The notes beneath the pieces are model-generated. The model had not been told where the DNA came from. It was given only the letters and a program-made list of their open reading frames with translations, and did no database searches. A DNA stretch of 51,791 nt, taken from contig NZ_PPQF01000026.1 in the NCBI RefSeq assembly GCF_002901865.1, forward strand, positions 4,273 to 56,063. Direction: 5' to 3'. The position numbers and the translations under genes were made by a program. Within the stretch, counting starts at the first letter, position 1. The number at the start of each line of letters is the position of its first letter. Source of the DNA: Staphylococcus agnetis (GTDB taxonomy: Bacteria; Bacillota; Bacilli; Staphylococcales; Staphylococcaceae). This document shows, piece by piece, positions 9,381-16,660 of this stretch.

Positions 9381-9414
9381 AAATTTTAACTAACGCTAAA
9401 TTTTAACTAACGCT
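9381..9414. repeat. Exact 17-bp tandem duplication between pflB and pflA
   Basis: AAATTTTAACTAACGCT occurs twice in direct succession (9381-9397 and 9398-9414), directly before the pflA ribosome site GGGGAG. It moves pflA a further 17 bp from pflB and may be a recent slippage product. Confidence 0.9.
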
Positions 9415-9435
9415 TTTGAAAACGGGGAGATATCA

Positions 9436-10200
9436 ATGATTCAAGGACATATTCATTCAGTAGAAAGTCTAGGAACAGTAGATGGTCCAGGCCTACGCTA
9501 TATCCTATTTTTACAAGGATGTTTGCTGCGCTGCTTATACTGTCATAACCCTGACACCTGGAAAGTGAACACCCCCTCACGACGAGCAACAGCAGATGAG
9601 CTTATTCATGAGATCACGCCTTATCTTCCCTACTTTCAAAGTTCTGGTGGTGGTGTAACGGTAAGCGGTGGAGAGCCCCTACTTCAAATGCCGTTTATTA
9701 CTGAATTATTCAAACTGTGTCATGAACATGGCATTCACACCTGTGTCGATACTTCTTTAGGCTGTGCCAATGATACAGATGCATTTAAGAAACATTTTGA
9801 AACGTTACGCCAACATACTGATTTGTTTATGGTTGATATTAAACACATCGATGACGACAAACACCGGCATTTAACAGGAAAGTCAAATAAGCCTATATTG
9901 AAATTCATTCAATATTTGAATGCACACAATCAACCTATTTGGATTCGTCATGTACTTGTCCCAGGTCTGACAGATGCCCCTGAAGACTTGAAAAAATTAG
10001 GTGCGTTTATTAATTCACTTGATAACGTCGAAAAGTTCGAAATACTCCCTTACCATGAACTCGGCGTGCATAAATGGCAAGCACTTGGCGTTCCATATCA
10101 ACTCTCATCTGTTGCGCCCCCAACAGATGAAGACGTTCAGAAAGCCTATGATCTTATTCAATTCAAAGGGACTGCGTCGATGAAATCTTTAGCCAAGTAA
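9436..10200 (+). CDS. pflA: Pyruvate formate-lyase activating enzyme
   Basis: Radical S-adenosylmethionine enzyme that abstracts hydrogen from the PflB glycine. The 254-residue protein has the [4Fe-4S] motif CX3CX2C at Cys29, Cys33 and Cys36 ([11 protein letters not shown]), the GGE motif in SGGEPLLQ and the DIKHID region typical of PFL activases. The N-terminus [18 protein letters not shown] is the family hallmark. The ATG is preceded by GGGGAG and lies 58 bp after pflB, in one probable operon. No promoter was seen in the gap, which instead holds a 17-bp tandem duplication. Confidence 0.95.
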   Translation: MIQGHIHSVESLGTVDGPGLRYILFLQGCLLRCLYCHNPDTWKVNTPSRRATADELIHEITPYLPYFQSSGGGVTVSGGEPLLQMPFITELFKLCHEHGIHTCVDTSLGCANDTDAFKKHFETLRQHTDLFMVDIKHIDDDKHRHLTGKSNKPILKFIQYLNAHNQPIWIRHVLVPGLTDAPEDLKKLGAFINSLDNVEKFEILPYHELGVHKWQALGVPYQLSSVAPPTDEDVQKAYDLIQFKGTASMKSLAK

Positions 10201-10216
10201 TTCATCTTGCGTCCAT

Positions 10217-10248
10217 ACAAACTAGGATTTACCCTCCCCCTAGTTTGT
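10217..10248 (+). terminator. Hairpin after pflA
   Basis: Perfect 10-bp arms ACAAACTAGG (10217-10226) and CCTAGTTTGT (10239-10248) with a 12-base loop lie 17 bp after the pflA stop. There is no U run, but a short palindrome (TTTGTGTACACAAA) overlaps its right edge. Probably transcript-end structure rather than a complete terminator. Confidence 0.5.
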
Positions 10249-10291
10249 GTACACAAAAAGTAAAATACTAACATCACTCCTTTAATGATTC

Positions 10292-10326
10292 GCCCGGAAG
10301 CATAGACAAATGGTTCCGGGCTTTTT
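10292..10326 (+). terminator. Intrinsic terminator downstream of pflA
   Basis: GCCCGGAA (10292-10299) pairs with TTCCGGGC (10314-10321), followed by TTTTT (10322-10326). This is a GC-rich stem with a U tail on the plus strand. It closes pflBA, or marks the 3' end of a small RNA starting after pflA. Confidence 0.75.
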
Positions 10327-10484
10327 CTATATAAAAGTTTTTGATGCCATTCAGCCATTAAATTGTGACGACTTTTAATTGATGATAACCTCTACGCTTA
10401 GACATCTTGCTCATGACCGTGCATAGGATTTATCAATTTAATGCGTATAACGCGACTCATAGATCACAATATGCACATAGGAAA

Positions 10485-10765
10485 GTGGCTGAGACATAAC
10501 AAAAATAAGCCAACAAAATTCATTTACATGAAACTTTGCTGGCTATTACTTATCTATATTATTAAATTTTGACGTATTGATGGACACTATGATGAATTGT
10601 GATTGATCCCTTAGCCGAGACTTCTGAGGCATTAAGCCGCAACCGAAAATCCATTTTGAGAGCAAAAATCTCCTGGATTTTTGCTCTCAAAATTAGTTGA
10701 GGTAAGGCGCCTAGAAAAGCGAGGCGTTAGGGACAATCAAAAGTTTAATAATTTATATCCCAACC
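10485..10765 (+). repeat. Modular intergenic element, copy A
   Basis: About 281 bp with imperfect inverted ends (GTGGCTGAGACATAA against the complement of TATCCCAACC). Order: a terminator-like hairpin (10508-10544, AGCCAACAAA against TTTGCTGGCT), a conserved core (10599-10651, includes GAGACTTCTGAGGCATTA), a private perfect 17-bp hairpin (10654-10670 with 10676-10692) and a conserved tail (10694-10739, AGTTGAGGTAAGGCG then GGCGTTAGGGACAATC). Copies at 16203-16651 and 21585-21853 share ends, hairpin, core and tail but not the insert. It lies between the convergent pflA and EIIC genes and codes for nothing visible. The rest of 10327-10484 holds nothing I recognise. Confidence 0.8.
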
Positions 10766-10772
10766 TCTTTTA

Positions 10773-11846
10773 TTATGATTTCGTTTCTTCTGCTGCTAAA
10801 AATTTATAAATATCATTCGAGTAGAGTTTCAATACTTTTGTGAATATTAAGTTTAAAATAAACCCTACAACCCCTGGTATAATAACAAATACCAAAGCCA
10901 CTAAAAAGATATTTATCGCTACTGGGCCATCTAACATTTCTATCGCTTTAATCGGTCCTACAAGACCAACCAAGCCAAAACCGGCTGCTTCTTTCGTACC
11001 TACAATACCAATAATGCCTCCAGCAGCGCCAGCACATGCGGCAGATAAGCCAATAGGCAATAACATAATCGGATAACGAATCACGTTGGTCATCATCATT
11101 TTCATAGCACCTAACAAAATTGCAATCGGTACTCCAATTTTGTTCACTTTCAATGTACATAAAAATAACACTATGCCCGTTGTCGCAACCCCGATTGTTG
11201 CTGCACCTGCTGCCATTCCAGAAATTCCGATAGCCAAACCTACTGCGACTGTTGATACTGGTGATACGATAATAAATGAAAATAAAACTGCAATTAATAT
11301 ACACATCAGTACCGGTTGAAGCGTCGTGAACGTATTAATTAATTCCCCAATGGCTAACGTTATCTTGCTGACATATGGAAGTGTAAAAACACCAAAAAGA
11401 CCAGGAATACAACCTACAAGGATAGGCAATAAGATAATTTTCAAACTTCCTAAACGATCTTCTAACCATAAGACAAGTAACACAGCTAAAGCGGCTGTAA
11501 TCATTGTGTTGATTAAATCACCGATACCGACGATTTGCCACCCTGTTTCAGTGACTTTTGCGGCACCTGAACCAACATATGATGCAGCGCCTACAATCAC
11601 TGTTGCCAGTGCAGATAATTTAAATTGTATGGCAATAAGCACGCCCACCATCATCGGGAGCATAAATTGAATACCCATGACAACATAAAACAATGTGTTG
11701 AAAATATCCGCATACTGACTTAAATATTTAAACAATCCACCTAATACCGCATTCGGTATTAAACCTGCCACAATGGCGACCGCTAAACCATTTAATACAT
11801 TAAAACTAAACGTTTTAAAGGTCATCTTTTTCTCCGTTGTTTCCAT
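10773..11846 (-). CDS. EIIC-like membrane permease (PTS_EIIC_2 type)
   Basis: A very hydrophobic protein of 357 residues with about ten membrane segments and long Gly/Ala-rich stretches (for example GISGMAAGAATIGVATTGIV). It resembles the stand-alone EIIC-like permeases annotated as phosphotransferase-system subunit IIC in staphylococci. No EIIA or EIIB domain or gene is nearby, so phosphotransfer by the PTS is not shown, and it may work as a plain transporter. The ATG at 11846 was chosen because AAAGGGG lies 7 bases upstream; the in-frame ATG two codons earlier is too close to that site. A weak CodY-like match lies about 95 bp upstream. Substrate unknown. Confidence 0.6.
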   Translation of the reverse strand: METTEKKMTFKTFSFNVLNGLAVAIVAGLIPNAVLGGLFKYLSQYADIFNTLFYVVMGIQFMLPMMVGVLIAIQFKLSALATVIVGAASYVGSGAAKVTETGWQIVGIGDLINTMITAALAVLLVLWLEDRLGSLKIILLPILVGCIPGLFGVFTLPYVSKITLAIGELINTFTTLQPVLMCILIAVLFSFIIVSPVSTVAVGLAIGISGMAAGAATIGVATTGIVLFLCTLKVNKIGVPIAILLGAMKMMMTNVIRYPIMLLPIGLSAACAGAAGGIIGIVGTKEAAGFGLVGLVGPIKAIEMLDGPVAINIFLVALVFVIIPGVVGFILNLIFTKVLKLYSNDIYKFLAAEETKS

Positions 11847-11940
11847 CTGCATTCCCCTTTCTCATCGTCTATGTATTTAGACACTTAATGCTGTCTATTC
11901 TATCGCGAATGCATACGATGTATACTATGTAGCGTAAAGT

Positions 11941-11955
11941 AAAATTCAGAAAAAT
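11941..11955 (-). promoter_or_regulatory. Weak CodY-like box upstream of the EIIC-like gene
   Basis: AAAATTCAGAAAAAT matches the CodY consensus at 12 of 15 positions. AT-rich DNA gives such matches by chance, and no convincing promoter was placed around it. Confidence 0.25.
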
Positions 11956-11995
11956 TCAATAGACCTTTTGTGAATTTTATCACAAATATACGAAT

Positions 11996-12026
11996 TAAAA
12001 AAAGTGTGCCTTTGTTGACACACTTT
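11996..12026 (-). terminator. Intrinsic terminator of leucine dehydrogenase
   Basis: Minus strand: GAAAGTGTG pairs with CACACTTT (arms 12001-12008 and 12019-12026) and is followed by a U run (complement of 11997-12003). It lies 43 bp after the stop of the gene at 12069-13160. Confidence 0.8.
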
Positions 12027-12068
12027 CAACTGATTTTCTAGTAAATTTGAAACTTAATATTTTCTGTA

Positions 12069-13160
12069 TTAGCGATTAATTTGATTGTTAGGTTTTGCAG
12101 AGAATTTACTATGCACACGCATCATTGCTTCTATACGTGCTTCAGCTAAATGTTCAGCTGCTTGTAAAGGCAAGATATCCTGTTCCTTCGCAATCGTAAA
12201 AATTTTATCCATTTGATCATAGACACCTTGAACTTTTTTTGTAGCACGTTCACGATTGTAACCATTTAATTCATCGGCAACATTAATCACACCACCGCTG
12301 TTAACTACAAAATCTGGTGCATATAAAATACCACGATCTTTTAACATTTGACCATGTGTATCGTCCTCAAGTAATTGGTTATTCGCACTACCACAAATCA
12401 TTTTAACTTTTAATGTTGGGATCGTTTCACTATTCAGGATACCACCCAGTGCACATGGTGCGAAGATATCCGCATCCACACTATAAATGTCATCGATGTG
12501 AACAGCTTTGGCACCAAAGGCATCTACAGCGCGTTGTACTGCCTCTTCATTAATGTCCGTTACAATGAGTGATGCGCCTTCTTCATGTAAAAACTTACAC
12601 ATATGATAAGCGACATTACCGACGCCTTGAACCGCAACAGTCTTACCTTCTAAATGATCGGTACCAAACACTTCTTTAGCTGTACGTTTCATCGCATAAT
12701 AGACACCTAATGCAGTCATCGGACTAGGGTTTCCACTAGAACCGTAAGATTCACTTACACCACAAACATAAGGTGTCTCTTGAAAAATCATATCCATATC
12801 TTCAACCGTTGTACCCACATCCTCTGCAGTAATATAACGGCCATCAAGGCTATTAATATAACGCCCTAAAGCTCTAAAAAAAGCTTCTGATTTATCCGTT
12901 TTGGGATTACCGATTACAACTGTTTTGGCACCACCTAGATTCAGTCCAGCCGCAGCATTTTTATACGTCATGCCCTTCGCAAGACGCATAACATCAACAA
13001 TTGCGTCCTCTTCTGATTGATAATTCCAAAAACGACATCCTCCTAAAGCTGGTCCGAGTGTAGAGTCATGAATACAAATAATCGCTTTTAAACCACTCGC
13101 CTTATCATGACAAAACACCAATTGCTCGTAATCTGCTTGCTCCATTCGTTCAAAAATCAT
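12069..13160 (-). CDS. bcd: Leucine dehydrogenase
   Basis: NAD-dependent oxidative deamination of leucine, isoleucine and valine to 2-oxo acids (Glu/Leu/Phe/Val dehydrogenase family), cytoplasmic. The 363-residue protein has the dimerisation domain with the two lysines of the family, Lys67 in MTYKNAAAG and Lys79 in LGGAKTVV, and a Rossmann domain with [21 protein letters not shown] and [12 protein letters not shown] match leucine dehydrogenases closely. The ATG at 13160 has GGAGG 7 bases upstream; in-frame starts further upstream lie before or too near the ribosome site. A perfect cre lies 109 bp upstream. It may supply branched-chain 2-oxo acids for fatty acid synthesis or, with the decarboxylase at 42151-43788, aldehydes. 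Confidence 0.93.
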   Translation of the reverse strand: MIFERMEQADYEQLVFCHDKASGLKAIICIHDSTLGPALGGCRFWNYQSEEDAIVDVMRLAKGMTYKNAAAGLNLGGAKTVVIGNPKTDKSEAFFRALGRYINSLDGRYITAEDVGTTVEDMDMIFQETPYVCGVSESYGSSGNPSPMTALGVYYAMKRTAKEVFGTDHLEGKTVAVQGVGNVAYHMCKFLHEEGASLIVTDINEEAVQRAVDAFGAKAVHIDDIYSVDADIFAPCALGGILNSETIPTLKVKMICGSANNQLLEDDTHGQMLKDRGILYAPDFVVNSGGVINVADELNGYNRERATKKVQGVYDQMDKIFTIAKEQDILPLQAAEHLAEARIEAMMRVHSKFSAKPNNQINR

Positions 13161-13268
13161 TTCCATTCCTCCTTTGTGTGATCGCTCGTACCCTATACAT
13201 ACATCTCTTCCCATAAAATATATGTACTAAGACTATATTACCCCTTTGAAAAAAGATGTAACGACGGA

Positions 13269-13284
13269 ATGTAAGCGTTTACAA
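13269..13284 (+). promoter_or_regulatory. Perfect cre site (CcpA)
   Basis: ATGTAAGCGTTTACAA fits the CcpA consensus WTGNAARCGNWWWCAW at all 16 positions. It lies 109 bp upstream of the leucine dehydrogenase start and 204 bp upstream of scdA on the other strand. Control of leucine catabolism by glucose is the more sensible reading. The remainder of 13161-13487 holds the two 5' regions and no gene. Confidence 0.75.
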
Positions 13285-13487
13285 ACCTCTTTCGTTATCT
13301 TATCACAATCTTCAATTAAAATCATTCATGTTAATTAAAAGTTTTTTATTTTTAATCGTTTACTATGCGTACGCTTAATTTACAAAATAAGCCTTTTTCC
13401 ACAATGATTATAGATATTTCCCTAATAGTGCTATTATGCCAAAAATTTTAAACTATAGATAACATAATGAAGAAAGGAAGATATCTC

Positions 13488-14180
13488 ATGATTCAAGCAC
13501 AAGAACGTGTTGCTGACGTTGTGACGAAATACCCTAAAACAGCAGACGTATTTCGTCAATATGGTATAGATTTTTGTTGCGGAGGCCAAGTTTCAATTGA
13601 AGAGGCTGCTACCCAAGCCAAGCGTATAGAACTACCCGAATTAATGGATAAACTCGAAGCTGCAAGCCATTTACAAGGAGAGGGTATTAACCCTAGTTAC
13701 TTAGATGTACCTTCACTTGTGCAATATATTCAAGCACGCTATCACGAAACGTTAAAAGAAGAATTCAAACAACTAACGCCTTACGTGACAAAATTAGCAC
13801 GAGTACATGGACCTAATCATCCTCACTTAGTTGAATTAAAAGAGGTTTATGATGATTTTAAAGCTGCAATGCTTACCCATACGGATGAAGAAGATCATCA
13901 AGCATTTCCAAAACTTGTTGAGGCGCATCAAGGACAGCACGTCGAACATCTTGATGCAGCAATTCAGTCGCTTGTCGATGATCATACAGGTGCAGGTGCT
14001 AAATTAGAACACATGCGTCGTCTTACAAATGACTACCAACCCCCTATGGAAGCATGCGGTACATGGAGATTAGTGTATACGCGTCTTGAAGCGTTAGAAA
14101 AAGAAACACATGATCATGTACATTTAGAAAATCATGTATTGTTCCCTAAAGTTCAACAAAGCGAAACTGAAACGAAATAA
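13488..14180 (+). CDS. scdA: Iron-sulfur cluster repair di-iron protein ScdA
   Basis: Repairs Fe-S clusters damaged by nitric oxide or peroxide (RIC/YtfE family, cytoplasmic). The 230-residue protein has the N-terminal DUF542/ScdA_N domain with the hallmark DFCCGG (Cys30-Cys31) and a C-terminal hemerythrin-like domain whose His/Glu ligands are seen in RYHETLKEE, HGPNHPHL, HTDEEDH, DDHTGAG and HDHVHLENHVLFPKV. The ATG at 13488 has GGAAG 7 bases upstream; an ATG seven codons earlier has no site of its own. It is a single gene, convergent with the glycerate kinase gene and closed by a shared terminator. In S. aureus scdA is controlled by SrrAB, but no operator could be assigned here. Confidence 0.94.
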   Translation: MIQAQERVADVVTKYPKTADVFRQYGIDFCCGGQVSIEEAATQAKRIELPELMDKLEAASHLQGEGINPSYLDVPSLVQYIQARYHETLKEEFKQLTPYVTKLARVHGPNHPHLVELKEVYDDFKAAMLTHTDEEDHQAFPKLVEAHQGQHVEHLDAAIQSLVDDHTGAGAKLEHMRRLTNDYQPPMEACGTWRLVYTRLEALEKETHDHVHLENHVLFPKVQQSETETK

Positions 14181-14196
14181 TTGCACAATCGTTAAA

Positions 14197-14240
14197 AATC
14201 GCCTTCAAACGACATCCACTGATGTGTTTTGAAGGCGATT
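14197..14240. terminator. Bidirectional terminator, scdA / glycerate kinase
   Basis: A stem of up to 20 positions (14197-14216 with 14221-14240) starts with AATCGCCTTCAAA against TTTGAAGGCGATT and has a 4-base loop. It has a U-rich tail on both strands, stronger on the minus strand. It belongs to the CCTTCAAA/TTTGAAGG hairpins also seen at 24568 and 34442. Confidence 0.8.
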
Positions 14241-14300
14241 ACTTTATCGTATCATTTGCATATTGAAAAGTTATTAACTAAAGCGAAACGATAATATTGT

Positions 14301-15440
14301 TTATGTTTTTAAACTTAGCACCTGAGCCATATCAAATGCCCATCGTTCTAGTAATTCTGGTCCTCTAGATAACGCATCTGACAATGGCATTGGTCGAGAC
14401 GCAATTGAAAAGACGGCATCGATACCATGTTCATACACCGCTTCATATCCTTCACCTAGCGTCCCTGCCACTGCGATGACTGGCTTGTGATGTGCTTGTG
14501 CCACTTTGGCCACGCCTATAGGTGTTTTGCCATAAATGGATTGACCATCTATCTTTCCTTCACCCGTTACCACAAGATCACAAGCTTTCACATGAGACTC
14601 GAACTGAGTAGCAGCTTGTACCACTTCGATGCCTGGTTTAAGTTGAACGTTTAATGTTGCGAGCAACCCTGCGCCTAAACCACCTGCTGCGCCTGCTCCT
14701 GGAACATTTGAAACATCTTTGTTTAATGTTTTGTGAATTATTTTACTAAAATGCATTAATGCACGTTCTAATTGCTCACATTGAGCCGATGTTGCACCTT
14801 TTTGAGGACCATACACAGCTGTTGCACCACGGTCACCTAACAAAGGATTGTCAACATCACAAGCAACATCTATTTTCACTGCTTTGAGCCGTTCATCTAA
14901 CGTCGAGATATCGATTGAAGCAAGTTGCTGTAGCGCGCCACCACCATAGGGTATCGTTTTTCCACAGCCATCTCGCAATTGTCCACCTAAAGCTTGTATT
15001 AAACCTGCACCACCATCATTGGTGGCACTACCACCAATACCAAGAATCAAATGCGTGACGCCTTGATTCAGCGCATCTATGATGAGTTCCCCCGTTCCGT
15101 AAGTCGTCGTGATTAAAGGGTTTCGTAAATGTAGCGGTACTAACTCTAAACCGGACGCTTGTGCCATTTCAATGACCGCTGTACGCCCTTTATTCCCTAT
15201 ACTATATGTGGCATCAACAGGATGAGCAAGAGGACCGGTTACCGTCACTGTGCGCCACCGTCCATTTAACGCATCATGTAATGATTGTGACGTGCCCTCA
15301 CCACCATCTGCCATAGGTATTTTGTCAATCATCCACGTATCGTTAAACACGCGTCTAAAACCCCGTTCAATTGCATTTGCTACCTCTAGGGCAGACATAC
15401 TTTCTTTAAATGAGTCTGGTGCAATGAGTAAACGTTTCAT
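14301..15440 (-). CDS. Glycerate kinase (GlxK/GarK family)
   Basis: Phosphorylates D-glycerate, probably at the 2-position, feeding sugar-acid or glycolate breakdown into glycolysis. The 379-residue protein shows family hallmarks in order: APDSFKESMSA at the N-terminus, MADGGEGT, GIGGSATNDGGAG (nucleotide loop), GAAGGLGAG and VTGEGKIDGQS. The ATG at 15440 has GGAG 9 bases upstream; the in-frame ATG 17 codons earlier lacks one. It follows srtA by 67 bp on the same strand and may be read from its promoter. A sugar-acid MFS transporter (16661-17944) and a CdaR-type regulator (44540-45667) in the same window fit a sugar-diacid pathway, though they are not adjacent. Confidence 0.92.
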   Translation of the reverse strand: MKRLLIAPDSFKESMSALEVANAIERGFRRVFNDTWMIDKIPMADGGEGTSQSLHDALNGRWRTVTVTGPLAHPVDATYSIGNKGRTAVIEMAQASGLELVPLHLRNPLITTTYGTGELIIDALNQGVTHLILGIGGSATNDGGAGLIQALGGQLRDGCGKTIPYGGGALQQLASIDISTLDERLKAVKIDVACDVDNPLLGDRGATAVYGPQKGATSAQCEQLERALMHFSKIIHKTLNKDVSNVPGAGAAGGLGAGLLATLNVQLKPGIEVVQAATQFESHVKACDLVVTGEGKIDGQSIYGKTPIGVAKVAQAHHKPVIAVAGTLGEGYEAVYEHGIDAVFSIASRPMPLSDALSRGPELLERWAFDMAQVLSLKT

Positions 15441-15507
15441 TTTCACACGCTCCTTATACGACATAAATAGGGTCGAGACAAACCGTCTCAACCCTTATTT
15501 GATACAC

Positions 15508-16110
15508 TTACGCTACTTGTTCAGCAACATAGATACTGCGCTTTAACCATTTACCAGTTTTTTCATCATAATCATCACACGTAATTAACGTCAGTTGATG
15601 TTTATCTTTTTTCATTTCATTAAGCACTTCAACTGCGTATGGGTCTACATCCTTAATTGATGTAATTTTGTATTTACGCTTTTCTTTACCTACCGTAAAG
15701 AAGACGTCATCCCCTTTTTTTGCATCGTGCAATTTCGTAAACTGATAATTCAAAGCATAATCCGTGTGACCTGCAATCGCGATATTTTGATCGCTTAAGG
15801 ATTCACGTTCTTCTGCAAAACTGACACCTCGTTCTAATTGTTGTGGTGTTGCTGGCCCTGGATACACTGGTTCATTAATATCTACAGAAGGGATGGACAA
15901 TACGCCTGCAACTTGTGATTTATCTTTAGGAATTTCAATTTGTTGCGGTGCGGTTGCTTTTTTTTGATTACTTTCATATTGTTCTATTTTCTTATCATTT
16001 TCTTTTTTAGTAAAATACGTATCAATTTGTGGTCGAAATGCTAAATATAAACCACCTAATATCAGTAATACACCTATTAAAGGCATCATCACTCGAGATA
16101 ATCGCTTCAT
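15508..16110 (-). CDS. srtA: Sortase A
   Basis: Membrane-bound transpeptidase that cleaves LPXTG proteins and links them to lipid II. The 200-residue protein has one N-terminal membrane anchor (residues about 7-26), a charged linker and the sortase barrel. The catalytic triad is visible as His115 (IAGHTDYA), Cys178 (TLITCDDY) and Arg191 (KRSIYVA). Length and motifs match class A sortases of staphylococci. The start has an AAAGG site 9 bases upstream. It sits alone apart from the downstream glycerate kinase gene, and a large intergenic element lies upstream. As a housekeeping enzyme it is expected to be constitutive; no operator was seen. Confidence 0.96.
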   Translation of the reverse strand: MKRLSRVMMPLIGVLLILGGLYLAFRPQIDTYFTKKENDKKIEQYESNQKKATAPQQIEIPKDKSQVAGVLSIPSVDINEPVYPGPATPQQLERGVSFAEERESLSDQNIAIAGHTDYALNYQFTKLHDAKKGDDVFFTVGKEKRKYKITSIKDVDPYAVEVLNEMKKDKHQLTLITCDDYDEKTGKWLKRSIYVAEQVA

Positions 16111-16202
16111 ATGCTAAACGCCTTTCTATGATAGAATCATTTATATTTTACCATATTAAAATGTGAAACGAATCATTTATACATTGACATTTCATTAAAA
16201 AA

Positions 16203-16651
16203 GTCGGGGCGACACATATAGACTAAATTTGTATATAAGACATAAATCATTAAACCTATGATTGTCCCTAACGCCACGCTTTTCTAGACGCCTTACCTCA
16301 ACTAGGGAGCATTACAGAAGCCTAATTGATTTCGTTGTAATGCCCGCCGGTGCATGAAGACGTTAGGAATGAAATGAATTACGTCTTCAGTACATCTATG
16401 AACATACGTGAATAGGTGGTCAATAGCCTAAGTTGCGGAAAGCTTTTAAGCGCATACGCAATCCAGTCAGCTACTGCCTTATATATTTTCGGTTGCGGCT
16501 AAATGCCTCAGAAGTCTCGGGTAAGGGATCAATCACAATGCATCATAGTAGACTAAATCGATTTATATAAATAAATAAAACCAACAAAGTTCATGTACAA
16601 ATGAACTTTGTTGGTTTTTGTGATTAACAGGTCTGCTATGTCCTAACCCGA
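16203..16651 (-). repeat. Modular intergenic element, copy B (long insert)
   Basis: About 449 bp, in reverse orientation to copies A and C. From its head (16651) it has the hairpin (arms 16577-16594 and 16601-16618, a perfect 18-bp stem with CCAACAAAGTTCAT), the core (16485-16536), a private 180-bp insert (16305-16484) and the tail (16259-16304), ending at GTCGGGGCGAC (16203). The ends GTCGGGGCGAC and CCTAACCCGAC are inverted. The insert has two 8-bp hairpins: GCATTACA with TGTAATGC (16309-16316/16336-16343) and GAAGACGT with ACGTCTTC (16356-16363/16381-16388). It lies between the MFS gene and srtA; the head hairpin serves as terminator of the MFS gene. Confidence 0.8.
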
Positions 16652-16660
16652 CATTAAGAA

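Noticed and set aside
10158..10358. 66-codon minus-strand frame
   Set aside because: It overlaps the end of pflA and both hairpins after it, and has no ribosome site or recognisable motif.
10840..11670. Three plus-strand frames rich in Thr, Asn, Pro and Ile
   Set aside because: They lie opposite the EIIC-like gene, whose hydrophobic codons read as such residues on the other strand.
16356..16388. Hairpins of element B as part of a CRISPR array or attC sites
   Set aside because: The stems differ from one another, no regular repeat-spacer spacing exists, and no integrase or cas gene is near.
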